Positions 18,245-27,186 of a stretch of DNA of 64,000 bases are shown one piece after another (the first letter of the stretch is position 1; every line of letters starts with the position of its first letter). Under the pieces are notes generated by a model. The model was not told the DNA's origin and searched no databases. It saw only the letters and a program-made list of their open reading frames with translations. Source of the stretch: Rhodobacteraceae bacterium Araon29 (lineage in GTDB: Bacteria > Pseudomonadota > Alphaproteobacteria > Rhodobacterales > Rhodobacteraceae); NCBI GenBank assembly GCA_039640505.1, contig CP046865.1, positions 248,001 to 312,000 of the forward strand, read 5' to 3'. A program made the translations under genes and the position numbers.

Positions 18245-20376
18245 ATATGCGTTATAAGATCACCTGCCAAGATGCCCTACGGATTAACGGAGAGATTTAC
18301 CTTGTCCTAAAGAGAACCCGCGATCTTATGCTCATTGCGCCAGAGAGTGCACAGCACGAAGTGCGTGAACTGTCTGAAAGAGATTTGCTATCGGTGTTGG
18401 CACGCAAAGATGTTGAGTTCATTGCCAAGTATCTTCCTGTTCCATCTGCTCAAATGACACAGGCTGATAGAAGGCCGTCATGGGCTTCACTTTCGCTACG
18501 GGCGAAAACAATAGCCATCTGGCGCTCACATTATTGTAAGGCGTTTTTCAAGGCTGAGGCCGAAGGTTGGGTGTGCCGTCGCGAGCCCTCGATCAATGAT
18601 GCTTTGGAAGATCTGACAAATACTGTGAACCGCTGTCAGTCCAACATGCAAAGGGGAAATGCTGGCAAACGAGCGGGCAGGGTTTACTCCTTGGCCGATG
18701 CGCCTTCTGCGCGCACTTTGCTTGAGTGGGTGCGCCGTTATGAGAACGCTGAGAAAAATGTGTTGTCCTTAGTGCCGTATAATATGTTGAATAAAAAAGG
18801 GTGGACGCAGATCTCGTGCGCTGGCGAGCGGATACTGGAGAGGGGCGTGGAGGCATATATGTCCCTGTCACGCCCCTCTTTGTCCTCAGTGGTCCGCGAT
18901 ACGATGCAGACAGCTCTGTACGAGCAAAATGAGCTTCGCGCGAAGATGGGACAAGGCTTGCTGAAGTTGCCTTCACGCTCAAGCTTGCAGCGTCGCATCA
19001 AAAACGAGTCAGATTATCGTGTTCATGCGGCGCGATTTGGATTTGCTGCGGCAAATGCTAAATTTGCGCCGGTTCAAAACGGGGTACCTGCGGAAATAGC
19101 GCTTGAGCGCTGCGAGATTGATGAATGGATGGTGGATCTTTTTACCTTTGAAGAAATCAAAGATCCCCAGACCAGTGATGTCCCTCAAGCGCGCCGTCTT
19201 ATGATCTGTGTGATGATGGATTGTGCCACGCGCTGTATCATTGGACTGAGCCATGGGCCTACCGCTTCGCCGCAACTCGCGTTGAGATGCATTCGCATGG
19301 CTGTGAGCGATAAGACGGCTTTGGCAAAGGCGCTTGGATGCACTTCTGATTGGTCACAAACGGGTCAAATTTGTGAGGTTTATCATGATAACGGGGCTGG
19401 GTTTATAAACCCACTCACCGAGGATGCCTTTGCCCAATTGGGCATCTCTGCTATGTCCACGCCTGCAGGTATTCCGAAACTCCGCGGGCGTATTGAACGT
19501 GTCTTTCGGCGGATGATTGAGGACAATTTGCCGTTCTTTTCTGGCCGCAGTTTTGCAAACACCGTTGAACGGGGCGATTATCCGAGCGAAGCTGAAGCCA
19601 CCCTGAGTGATGAAGAATGGGTCGCAGTTTTGGTGCGTTACATTGTCGACCAATATCATCTTACCCCCCACAACGGTTTGGATGGCAAAATACCAAAGGA
19701 TGTTTGGACCCAAGCAGCCAAGGCTCAGACGATTGCTCCACCCCCAAGCGCAGCCACGCGTCGGATGGCCTTTGGGACAAAGGCAAGCTATCGCCTTAGC
19801 CGGCGTGGGTTTGTTATTCTGGGGATTGCCTATCTGGACAAAAGACTGGCAGAGGAGTTTCGGGACCATTCTAACGCAAAAAGACACGTCCTTATTGATC
19901 ACGATGATCTAACGGCCATCTCATGGTATGACGGGCATGTCTGGCGTACTGTTGTGAGCGAAAACAAAGAGTGCCATGGCGTGTCTTATCAAGAATGGCG
20001 CGATCAAATTTGGGAGATACGATCCAAAAACCGTGAGGCCGCAGAAGTGTATCTGCCGACTATACGTCGCGCTATCGAAGACCGGCGGCGTCTCTCTCTT
20101 GAGGCCAAGGCACGGCGCGCGCCGCGCTCTTTGGAATTTGACAAAGACATATTGGCCAAAGCGGAAGCAGATCTCTTTCTCGGTCTAACGTTTGTGGCAG
20201 GTGAAACGGGTCAATCCTCCTTAATAGAGAGCGAACCTGCCTACCCTGAGAATCCGTTCGGCCGCATCATTGCCCCGATTGCAAAGGACACGCCTCAGGA
20301 CGCTCAAGATGCGCCAGCTGTGCCTAAACAATCCATAGAGGCACAAAAGGTTACATGGAGATTGGATGATGAATGA
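18241..20376 (+). CDS. tnsB: TnsB-like DDE transposase
   Basis: This is 711 residues with a retroviral-integrase-type core: CEIDEWMVDLF (Asp294), VYHDNGAGFI (Asp383) and GRIERVFRRM (Glu419). The last two are 36 residues apart, giving a proper DD-35-E triad. N-terminal helical domains should bind the end repeats, and the C-terminal tail probably contacts TnsC. TnsB joins the element's 3' ends to target DNA. It overlaps tnsA (4 bp) and tnsC (11 bp), so the three are one operon. Confidence 0.93.
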   Translation: MNMRYKITCQDALRINGEIYLVLKRTRDLMLIAPESAQHEVRELSERDLLSVLARKDVEFIAKYLPVPSAQMTQADRRPSWASLSLRAKTIAIWRSHYCKAFFKAEAEGWVCRREPSINDALEDLTNTVNRCQSNMQRGNAGKRAGRVYSLADAPSARTLLEWVRRYENAEKNVLSLVPYNMLNKKGWTQISCAGERILERGVEAYMSLSRPSLSSVVRDTMQTALYEQNELRAKMGQGLLKLPSRSSLQRRIKNESDYRVHAARFGFAAANAKFAPVQNGVPAEIALERCEIDEWMVDLFTFEEIKDPQTSDVPQARRLMICVMMDCATRCIIGLSHGPTASPQLALRCIRMAVSDKTALAKALGCTSDWSQTGQICEVYHDNGAGFINPLTEDAFAQLGISAMSTPAGIPKLRGRIERVFRRMIEDNLPFFSGRSFANTVERGDYPSEAEATLSDEEWVAVLVRYIVDQYHLTPHNGLDGKIPKDVWTQAAKAQTIAPPPSAATRRMAFGTKASYRLSRRGFVILGIAYLDKRLAEEFRDHSNAKRHVLIDHDDLTAISWYDGHVWRTVVSENKECHGVSYQEWRDQIWEIRSKNREAAEVYLPTIRRAIEDRRRLSLEAKARRAPRSLEFDKDILAKAEADLFLGLTFVAGETGQSSLIESEPAYPENPFGRIIAPIAKDTPQDAQDAPAVPKQSIEAQKVTWRLDDE

Positions 20377-21328
20377 AGACCTTCATGCGCTCTCACGCAA
20401 GCTCAACCGCTATTTTGTCAAAACGCCGCTTTATGATCAGTTTTATGAAGCCGTCTCCGAATGTATTGCACAGCGCCGCTCTGATTTAGCGGCGGGATAT
20501 GTGGGTGAATATGACGGGTTTGTCCTTGTTGGGCCCTCAGGGAGCGGAAAATCCACATTGATTGACAAAGTACTTGCAGAGCTTTCACCCCCGAGTGAGG
20601 ATGCAAGGCTTGAGGTCGCACAATTGACGGTACCATCCCCCGCAACGCTTAAGGAATTGGGTCGAAAAACCGCAAGGACACTTGGATATCCAATCTCAGG
20701 AAATGCCACTGGGCCCGTCATATGGGATCTTGTGAAGTTCCATGCACAAGAGCGCGGCACGATTATGATCCATTTTGATGAAGCCCAGGACATTGCTGTA
20801 ACACAGACCAAAATGAGCGATCCAAACACGCCACTTGTGTTTAAAAACGAACGGGAATGGCAAGCGGTGATCAATACGCTCAAGTCCTTGCAACAAAACA
20901 AGTCCTGGCCGATTACGCTGGTCTTGTCCGGTGTCCCCATTCTCAAACAGGTGGTGAACAAAGACGTTCAACTTATGCGTAGGCTCAAAGCTTTTGAAAT
21001 CCCAAAACTCGTTCCAGCCACAGATCGGAGGAATATCGAGGCGGTTTTGCGCAAATATATCGCCACTGCTGGCATTATGGCGCAGGAAGATCTGTTTGGT
21101 GACCTCTTCATCGAACGTCTCGCCCATAGCGCAAATTACAATCTCGGCACGCTCATCAAGCTCACCAAAGACGCAATCCTGACAAGTCTTAAAACAGACC
21201 CAAGCACACCTCTTGCCACACCCCAATTCGCCGCAGCCTACAAAGCCAAAAACGCCACCTCAGACCCCTTTAACCCATTCCTTGCACCAAATTTCCTCAA
21301 CATCGATACAACAATAGCATGGTCCTGA
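20366..21328 (+). CDS. tnsC: TnsC/TniB-like AAA+ transposition regulator
   Basis: This is 320 residues. It has Walker A VLVGPSGSGKSTLIDKVL (residues 56-64), Walker B GTIMIHFDEAQDI (Asp138, Glu139) and a later sensor-type LVLSGVPILKQV. It links target-bound TniQ to the TnsAB transposase and would provide target immunity. That three elements stack at one site is notable, since immunity should discourage repeat insertion by close relatives. It is the last gene of the tnsABC operon. Confidence 0.92.
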   Translation: MMNEDLHALSRKLNRYFVKTPLYDQFYEAVSECIAQRRSDLAAGYVGEYDGFVLVGPSGSGKSTLIDKVLAELSPPSEDARLEVAQLTVPSPATLKELGRKTARTLGYPISGNATGPVIWDLVKFHAQERGTIMIHFDEAQDIAVTQTKMSDPNTPLVFKNEREWQAVINTLKSLQQNKSWPITLVLSGVPILKQVVNKDVQLMRRLKAFEIPKLVPATDRRNIEAVLRKYIATAGIMAQEDLFGDLFIERLAHSANYNLGTLIKLTKDAILTSLKTDPSTPLATPQFAAAYKAKNATSDPFNPFLAPNFLNIDTTIAWS

Positions 21329-21396
21329 AAAAAGCACGCCAAAGGCGCTATAACGCAAGATCGAAACAAAGATGTTAGCTAACCTTTATGTTCAGA

Positions 21397-21811
21397 GTAA
21401 CCGTCTGGTCTCCCCCCTCTGACGCTTTTTGGGATGGCTTGATAATGTCCACCATTGGTAGTGGACATCTTGGGGTGCTCTATGGCGGGCAAGAAGGGTC
21501 AGAAGAAGCGGTTTTGGTCTGACGATGAGAAGCATTCGATCTGTGGGCAGGCACGGGTGGCAGGCGTTTCGGTGGCGCAGGTAGCACGCCGGTATTCAAT
21601 GAATGCCAATTTGATCCACAAGTGGCTTCGCGACCCTCGGTTTGCCGCTGATGTTTCGGATGACGGTCTGGAAATTGGTGAAGTGTCGGCCTTTCTGCCT
21701 GTGGAGATTGAGGGCGTGGTTTCTTCGTCAGGGATGTCCCAGGATGGAATTTCGGCGTCGGTCGCAACCGGGCCTGGCTCTTTGCGTCCGCGAAAATATC
21801 GCTAGATTGCA
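21397..21811 (+). pseudogene. IS66-family remnant with tnpA fragment
   Basis: The IS66 inverted end starts GTAACCGTCTGGTCTCCCCC at 21397. The tnpA frame begins at ATG 21482 (MAGKKGQKKRFWSDDEKHSI) with the helix-turn-helix region VAQVARRYSMNANLIHKWLR. It closely matches the tnpA at 28474 until about 21720, then the sequence diverges and tnpB and tnpC are missing. It is a truncated copy in the same orientation as the fuller IS66 at 28389; the two bracket the MBL/E1/patatin module. Confidence 0.85.
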
Positions 21812-21974
21812 CAATCATCCTGGCATTGAAAATCTACGCTCGGCATCTTATGCTGCCGCTCAGTTCTTTAAGCCCAAGGGTTACTTATGCTCGGATGACG
21901 TTTCCGCTTAGTGCACCAAACAGTCTGACATTCCGTCGGACATGGGACAGGTGTGTGCAAAGAAAGGAAGCAAA

Positions 21975-22220
21975 ATGTGCAATACAAGACGGGCTTATCT
22001 TCTCAGACAAAAAGTGAATGTCGAAGATCTGGGCGAGATGGGGCAAATATTGCTCGAAAAGGCGGAGCATTGGCTGGTACCAATATTTAAAAACGGCGAA
22101 GCGGTGGCAATGGTCGTCGAAATAAAGAGATTTGACCGCGATTGGGAATTCAAAGGCGAGCCAAGGAAGAAACAAAATGAGGGGTTTGACGGCGAGCTGC
22201 TCAAAGCGTTGAGGAAATAA
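21975..22220 (+). CDS. Hypothetical small protein
   Basis: This is 81 residues from the ATG at 21975, chosen because AAAGGAAG lies 4 bp upstream. The protein (MCNTRRAYLLRQKVNVEDLG...) is basic with a short predicted beta/alpha pattern (WLVPIFKNGEAVAMVVEIKR). I do not recognise the family. It sits between the IS66 remnant and the divergent MBL genes and may be cargo or a fragment. Confidence 0.35.
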   Translation: MCNTRRAYLLRQKVNVEDLGEMGQILLEKAEHWLVPIFKNGEAVAMVVEIKRFDRDWEFKGEPRKKQNEGFDGELLKALRK

Positions 22221-22650
22221 CTAGGGCGAGTATTTATGTCGATGGCTGTACGCACTACAAGGACAGTAGCGCGTACAACCACTCTTTAAAAAAGTCCGAG
22301 TTTTGCGTGTAGTGAAGTCTGGTAAACGTTAGTTTATCAGCCCAGCTTCGCGGCAGCTCTTGCCAGATCGCGGATATCATTCCACTTCCTGGACTGTACC
22401 AACTGTGATAGAGCAACCCGACTTCCCCCGGTGCAAAACACGTTTTCCAGACCAAGATATCTGGCTGCGTTAGTCGGGGTGACGCTACCTATCGGGCAAA
22501 CCAGTTGTTAAAACTCAACTAGTTTTGCCTTATGGACATCAACCTTACCTCAACGGCGGAAAGTGTGAATTCGCCGCTTTGCAGCGAGAACTTTATTGTG
22601 CCGCAAAAGCGGACCTTCAAAGTCGAGCAGTTCAGGCAGCTGATGGCAAA
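22221..22650. other. 430-bp stretch without a recognised gene
   Basis: Only short frames are present. One minus-strand frame (22255-22455, 66 residues) lacks family features. The stretch sits between a small hypothetical gene and the stop of the minus-strand MBL gene, and may be decayed cargo. Confidence 0.5.
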
Positions 22651-23490
22651 TCACGCCACCATGTTCAGCCTTACGTGTCCTCCGCCGCCTTTCGACAACT
22701 CAAATCGCATGGATGCGTCACTGCGGGTCGTCAGGACACGCCTGAGCTTTCCGTCGTACTCTATGCCGCGGGCATATTTCCGATACTCCGCGACGGTCTC
22801 TTGGGATTGATAGCCGAGGTGTTGATCGGAAATGATAACGGCTTGAATGCTCTGGCAGAGGGAAAGCGCAGGGTGGGATAGTCCATTTTCTCGACCGTGG
22901 TGTGAGGCGACGAAGAGCGTCACGTCGCTGAGGTCTCTACGAAACGCTGGGTTAGACAGGAGCGCCTGCCATCCAGCTTTTTCCATGTCACCAGGGAAAA
23001 CAATCTTGTGACCGCCACAGGACACAAACACCACCATGCTGAGGTTGTTTGAATCCAGAAAGCCACCATAGGGTCCATAAGAATTGTAGTATGTGCGAAA
23101 GACCGTATCGCCAAAGTCCGCCTCGTCCAGCAGTGTTGGCGGTCCCCCTATGAAGACTCGCTGAATGTTCTGGGCCATTGTGCGAACGCCGGGCCCCATG
23201 CCGTTTTGTGATTTCAGAGCATAAAGTTCCGACACGCCAACCGTTGGGTTTCTGACAAGCGTTTGGATGTACACATGTGTTTGCAGATCGCGGATGCCTG
23301 AAACATGGTCCTCGTCAAAATTCGTTATGAACAAGCGGTCCAAGAAATCGACTCCCTTGTTGGCCAAGGCCGTCCCAGGATACCACCCTGTGGTTGCGTT
23401 GTGCCCACAATCAATCAGAGCACGCCGTCCATTGCTGGTTGTTACTAGGGCGCATGCACCGTGTTCGACATCAAAAATCTCAAGCAGCAT
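22651..23490 (-). CDS. ComEC-like metallo-beta-lactamase-fold hydrolase
   Basis: This is 279 residues from the ATG at 23490 (MLLEIFDVEHGACALVTTSN). The frame is open to 23763 but the upstream part does not look coded. The motifs are FDVEHGACALV, LIDCGHN, LFITNFDEDHVSGI, IVFPGDMEKAGW and FVASHHGREN, the standard order for soluble ComEC-type MBL proteins. The first His of the usual T-H-x-D-x-D-H motif is Asn here, so activity is uncertain. It is divergent from the MBL/E2-E1-JAB/patatin operon with a 292-bp shared gap and may belong to the same system. Confidence 0.8.
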   Translation of the reverse strand: MLLEIFDVEHGACALVTTSNGRRALIDCGHNATTGWYPGTALANKGVDFLDRLFITNFDEDHVSGIRDLQTHVYIQTLVRNPTVGVSELYALKSQNGMGPGVRTMAQNIQRVFIGGPPTLLDEADFGDTVFRTYYNSYGPYGGFLDSNNLSMVVFVSCGGHKIVFPGDMEKAGWQALLSNPAFRRDLSDVTLFVASHHGRENGLSHPALSLCQSIQAVIISDQHLGYQSQETVAEYRKYARGIEYDGKLRRVLTTRSDASMRFELSKGGGGHVRLNMVA

Positions 23491-23782
23491 CGGATTGCCC
23501 ACAATATGTGCGATTCGGATTCGCACCGTACACGATATCTGGGAGGATCGGGACTCAATTTGGATTCCCGGCGAGAATCTTTGCCTTTCTGAGTGATTCA
23601 ATGGAAGCGATTTTTCCCGCAATATCTGGGGGATACCGGACTCAACATCCAAACATATATTGGTTGCCGCCTGATATAGTTGAGCGAGGCAATCGCATCG
23701 ACTATTATTGGAACAAAATAGAAACTTGGCCGATTCGAAGGGGGGCGTGTTTGTCAGGTTCATTCAACCTAGGAGATTCGAC

Positions 23783-24916
23783 GTGTTTGACGAACCCAAG
23801 TTTCATTTCTGGAAGGTCGGTACCGGCGATAGCACCAGCATAGTCATCAAAGAGGATGTCGTCCTCCAAGTTGATCTGAACGACAACGCCTCGGATGACA
23901 ACGATAACGTGGCGATCGTCGACACACTTGTTGAGGAATTGCCAGAAAAGGACGGTAACCCCTATTTGTCTGGCTTTGCTTTGACGCACCCGGACCAAGA
24001 TCACATCAAGGGATTTAAAGATCTCTTGGACCAAGTCACCATCGGCGAGCTTTGGTTCACGCCCGGTGTGTTCAATGAGTACAAAAAAGATCTTTGCGAG
24101 GACGCCGTCGTGTTTCAAGACGAAGCAATGCGCCGCGTAAAGCTTGCTATTGAGAAGGGTGCCGAGCTTGATTCAGGTGAACGAATTCGCATCGTGGGCT
24201 ATGATGACCTTCTCGAAACTGATGAATTCAAAGGTTTTCCAACCGAGCTTCTGAGCGGCGCAGGCCAAGCTGTCACAGAACTCGATGGCGAGGATTTAGA
24301 CGGGGAGTTTCGCGCCTTCATTCACGCGCCGTTCAACGATGATGAAGAGCATGATCGCAACGATACAAGCCTCGCAATGCAAGTGGTCCTTGGTGATGAC
24401 CCATCCAAAGGAGGTGCACTCCTCTTTGGAGACATCAGCTATCCGGTCATTCGGAGAATTTTTGATGAAACAAAGGCCCACGAAAATGAGGAGTCCTTGG
24501 CTTGGAAGGTTTTCCTTGCGCCGCATCATTGCAGCAAATCCGTTATGTACCAAAGGGAAGATGGCACGGAGGTGAGGAAGCAGGACATCTTGGATGATCT
24601 CGATGATGCCCAAGTCGGTGAGGGGTATATCGTCTCGAGCAGCGAACGCGTCCCAACCTCAAACAAGAAGGGGGACAACCCGCCTCATGCTATAGCGAAA
24701 GACCGATACGAAGAGGTCGCAGGAGGTGACTTTCTCTGCACTGGCGAAGATTCAGGTAAGGCCTCGGGACTGACCTTTACAAGCTCAGATGGGGATATCG
24801 AGTTTGACGGTGAGTCCGAACAAAGCGCCGAAGCTGTGGACAAAGTTGGTGCCGCCGTTATTGCGGGGCGGGGCTCGGACGAACCTCCGACGGATGATGT
24901 AGGGTTTGGCCATTGA
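23783..24916 (+). CDS. MBL-fold protein, first gene of an E1/E2/JAB operon
   Basis: This is 377 residues from the GTG at 23783, chosen because AGGAG lies 8 bp upstream; the frame is open back to 23708. It has FHFWKVGTGDSTSIVIKEDV, the zinc motif LTHPDQDHIKGF, LLFGDISYPVI and FLAPHHCSKSVM. A glycine/acid-rich tail of about 90 residues, probably flexible, ends DDVGFGH. Its TGA overlaps the TTG start of the next gene, so the two are translationally coupled. It occupies the position that a CD-NTase would have in type II CBASS. Whether it is a hydrolase or a conjugation substrate is open. Confidence 0.8.
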   Translation: MFDEPKFHFWKVGTGDSTSIVIKEDVVLQVDLNDNASDDNDNVAIVDTLVEELPEKDGNPYLSGFALTHPDQDHIKGFKDLLDQVTIGELWFTPGVFNEYKKDLCEDAVVFQDEAMRRVKLAIEKGAELDSGERIRIVGYDDLLETDEFKGFPTELLSGAGQAVTELDGEDLDGEFRAFIHAPFNDDEEHDRNDTSLAMQVVLGDDPSKGGALLFGDISYPVIRRIFDETKAHENEESLAWKVFLAPHHCSKSVMYQREDGTEVRKQDILDDLDDAQVGEGYIVSSSERVPTSNKKGDNPPHAIAKDRYEEVAGGDFLCTGEDSGKASGLTFTSSDGDIEFDGESEQSAEAVDKVGAAVIAGRGSDEPPTDDVGFGH

Positions 24917-27186
24917 GCCGATCCTCAGGCCAGCAACTGGCCTTCGACCAAATTGAGGAAATCAGTGCTCTTTCCGATAGAGCCATCAGCATTGTGGACG
25001 TCGTTGAACCCGCAGATGACAGCCCTCGACTAAAAGTTACGATTTCCCTTTCGACGCGTCATCACGCGCGCGCGGATGGTGGTTTGCCTGTCCGTAAACG
25101 CGAGCGGGTCATCCTATCCATCCCCGGCAACTTTCCTCGCGACTATCCATGGGTCGATCTCCCTCACAAACGGTTCGCCGGCTACAGCCACGTTCAGTGG
25201 ACAACGCATGTTTGTCTTTACCGTTCGCCGGATGTTGAGTGGTTGCCCAGGGATGGCATGTACGGATTCATAGATCGGTTGAACAAATGGTTTGGTGCGG
25301 CAGCTCTCGGGGAACTCGATCCGGATGATGCTCCACTGCATCCACCGGTCGTCAGTCCTTCCGGAAACTTCCGAATTGTTGTGCGCGAGAACACCCCAAC
25401 CTTTGACGGTAAGCGCTGCTGGATCGGCACAGCCGAACTGAAGCCCATTCACGACACACGTTTCGATCTTATCCAGTGGCGGCACGCGGCAGACAGCATC
25501 GATGCTGGCTCGATCGCTGCGGCAACCATACTTCTCAATGACCCATTTCCGATGGAGTACCCCAACTCTGTGCGGGCCTTGGTGAAGCAGCTCGAAACGC
25601 ATGGCCTTAAGCTTGTCGATCTCTATGTGGTGATGACATCGCAACTTGCATCGCTCGGTTTGGATCAGCCCTTGTTTGTTGTCCTTGGGACTCCAATGCG
25701 ACGACGGGATCCTAATGGTCCATTGCGACAGCATCTGGCGATCTGGCGGATCAATGCCGAAGCGGTGACCGCATTACGGGCAATTCAGGCGGGCGGTGAC
25801 AATCGCGATGATGCAATAGAAGCCTTTGTCCAATGGAGTTTCGATGCGAGTGTGGAATGGTGTCGCGTCGACGAAGCGCGCGAAGAAGTCACGCTCAGCC
25901 GAGATACCGGGAGCGCAATGACTTCTGCCCGCGGCAAACGGATCTTGCTCTTGGGATGCGGCGCACTTGGTTCCCATGTAGCTGATACTTTGGTTCGGGC
26001 TGGCGTCGCCTCCATCAAGATTGTCGACAAGGCGATCGTCACTTCGGGTGTTCTCGTTCGACAGCAATACAATGATGCTGAAATCGGTCACGCAAAGGCA
26101 TCGGCCACCCGAGATCGGCTCCAAAAGATTGCACCTCATTGCGATGTTACTATCGGTTTTGAGGACCTCAAATACGGCGTGCTCTCAAAACTCGGGCGCG
26201 ACTTTGACGTGATCATCGATGCCACTGCATCCCGGGCTGTGGCAGAAGCTTTGGAAGAAGACCTAAGGAACGACCCAGCCGCCCCGTCAATCCTAGCGAT
26301 GTCGGTTAGCGCACGCGCGCAATTTGGACGGGTCGTCGTACGTCGCTCGCCTGTTACTGGCGGACCCAAATCTATCATTCGGAATGCTCAGATCGCTTGT
26401 TTCAGCAACCCTACCCGCGCAAAGCTTGCCCGTGCATTTTGGCCGCAGCCCGGAAAGGTCGATCTGTTCCAACCAGAGCCGGGGTGTTCAGAGCCAACTT
26501 TCCAAGCCTCAGCTGCCGACATGGCCTACCACGCGGCTGGTCTCGTCAACCTTGGTTTCAAGGAGTTGGCGAATGAAGAACGCGCTGGTTCCCTTGTTGC
26601 GTTTCTTCCCAACGTAACCAGCGAAGAGACACCAAAGCTCGCGCGACTAAACCTATTGGACCCGATCCGGCACAAAGAACGAAACCATGGGCATGATGTG
26701 TTCGTCTCCCAAGCCGCGGCGAAAGGCATCGCCGCCGAAGTATCACGAGCATCCAGAACTCTCGGACCTGATGTCGAAACCGGGGGTCTTATGTTCGGCG
26801 AAATTGACGACAGTCTTGGGCTGTTGCACCTGGACGCTGTCACTGGTCCCCCGCCAGATTCCGTCCACTCTCCTAAACTATTCCTTTGTGGTACGGATGG
26901 GACGCGCGAAAGAAGCGAACTCGAAAAGCGCAGAAGCGGCGGCGCATCGCGCTTCATCGGCATCTGGCACACCCATCCAGTGTCTCCCCCGAACCCAAGC
27001 GACGTGGATCTTGGCGCGATGCAGAACATCCTGCAGATCAGCAAAACTCCGCCCAGACATACGGTCATGCTCATCATTGGACATGCCTCAACTGATCCCG
27101 AATGGGGCATATATCTCTACCGACGCGGGGAGCTCGATTTTGGGCCAAGACGGGTGCGGATCGTTGTGAGGTCACGATATGTCTGA
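24913..27186 (+). CDS. E2-E1-JAB triple fusion (ubiquitin-like conjugation and deconjugation protein)
   Basis: This is 757 residues with a TTG start overlapping the previous stop. Residues 1-135 resemble an E2: VILSIPGNFPRDYPWVDLPH, then HVCLYRSPDVEW with candidate catalytic Cys101. Residues 340-560 are a ThiF/E1 adenylation domain: RILLLGCGALGSHVADTL (348-353), a mid-domain FDVIIDATASRAVAEA, and PEPGCSEPTFQASAADM with candidate thioester Cys525. Residues 600-757 are a JAB/MPN peptidase with Glu630 and HTHPVSPPNPSDVD (His686, His688, Asp699), a full JAMM motif. Cap2 and Cap3 of type II CBASS carry these same activities on two proteins. No ubiquitin-like protein is visible beside it. Confidence 0.88.
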   Translation: MSRSSGQQLAFDQIEEISALSDRAISIVDVVEPADDSPRLKVTISLSTRHHARADGGLPVRKRERVILSIPGNFPRDYPWVDLPHKRFAGYSHVQWTTHVCLYRSPDVEWLPRDGMYGFIDRLNKWFGAAALGELDPDDAPLHPPVVSPSGNFRIVVRENTPTFDGKRCWIGTAELKPIHDTRFDLIQWRHAADSIDAGSIAAATILLNDPFPMEYPNSVRALVKQLETHGLKLVDLYVVMTSQLASLGLDQPLFVVLGTPMRRRDPNGPLRQHLAIWRINAEAVTALRAIQAGGDNRDDAIEAFVQWSFDASVEWCRVDEAREEVTLSRDTGSAMTSARGKRILLLGCGALGSHVADTLVRAGVASIKIVDKAIVTSGVLVRQQYNDAEIGHAKASATRDRLQKIAPHCDVTIGFEDLKYGVLSKLGRDFDVIIDATASRAVAEALEEDLRNDPAAPSILAMSVSARAQFGRVVVRRSPVTGGPKSIIRNAQIACFSNPTRAKLARAFWPQPGKVDLFQPEPGCSEPTFQASAADMAYHAAGLVNLGFKELANEERAGSLVAFLPNVTSEETPKLARLNLLDPIRHKERNHGHDVFVSQAAAKGIAAEVSRASRTLGPDVETGGLMFGEIDDSLGLLHLDAVTGPPPDSVHSPKLFLCGTDGTRERSELEKRRSGGASRFIGIWHTHPVSPPNPSDVDLGAMQNILQISKTPPRHTVMLIIGHASTDPEWGIYLYRRGELDFGPRRVRIVVRSRYV

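Noticed and set aside
14283-21328. CRISPR-associated transposon
   Set aside because: The tns/tniQ set is present but no cas gene or CRISPR repeat is seen in the 25.6-kb element. A tRNA-adjacent insertion with a long TniQ explains targeting without a guide RNA.
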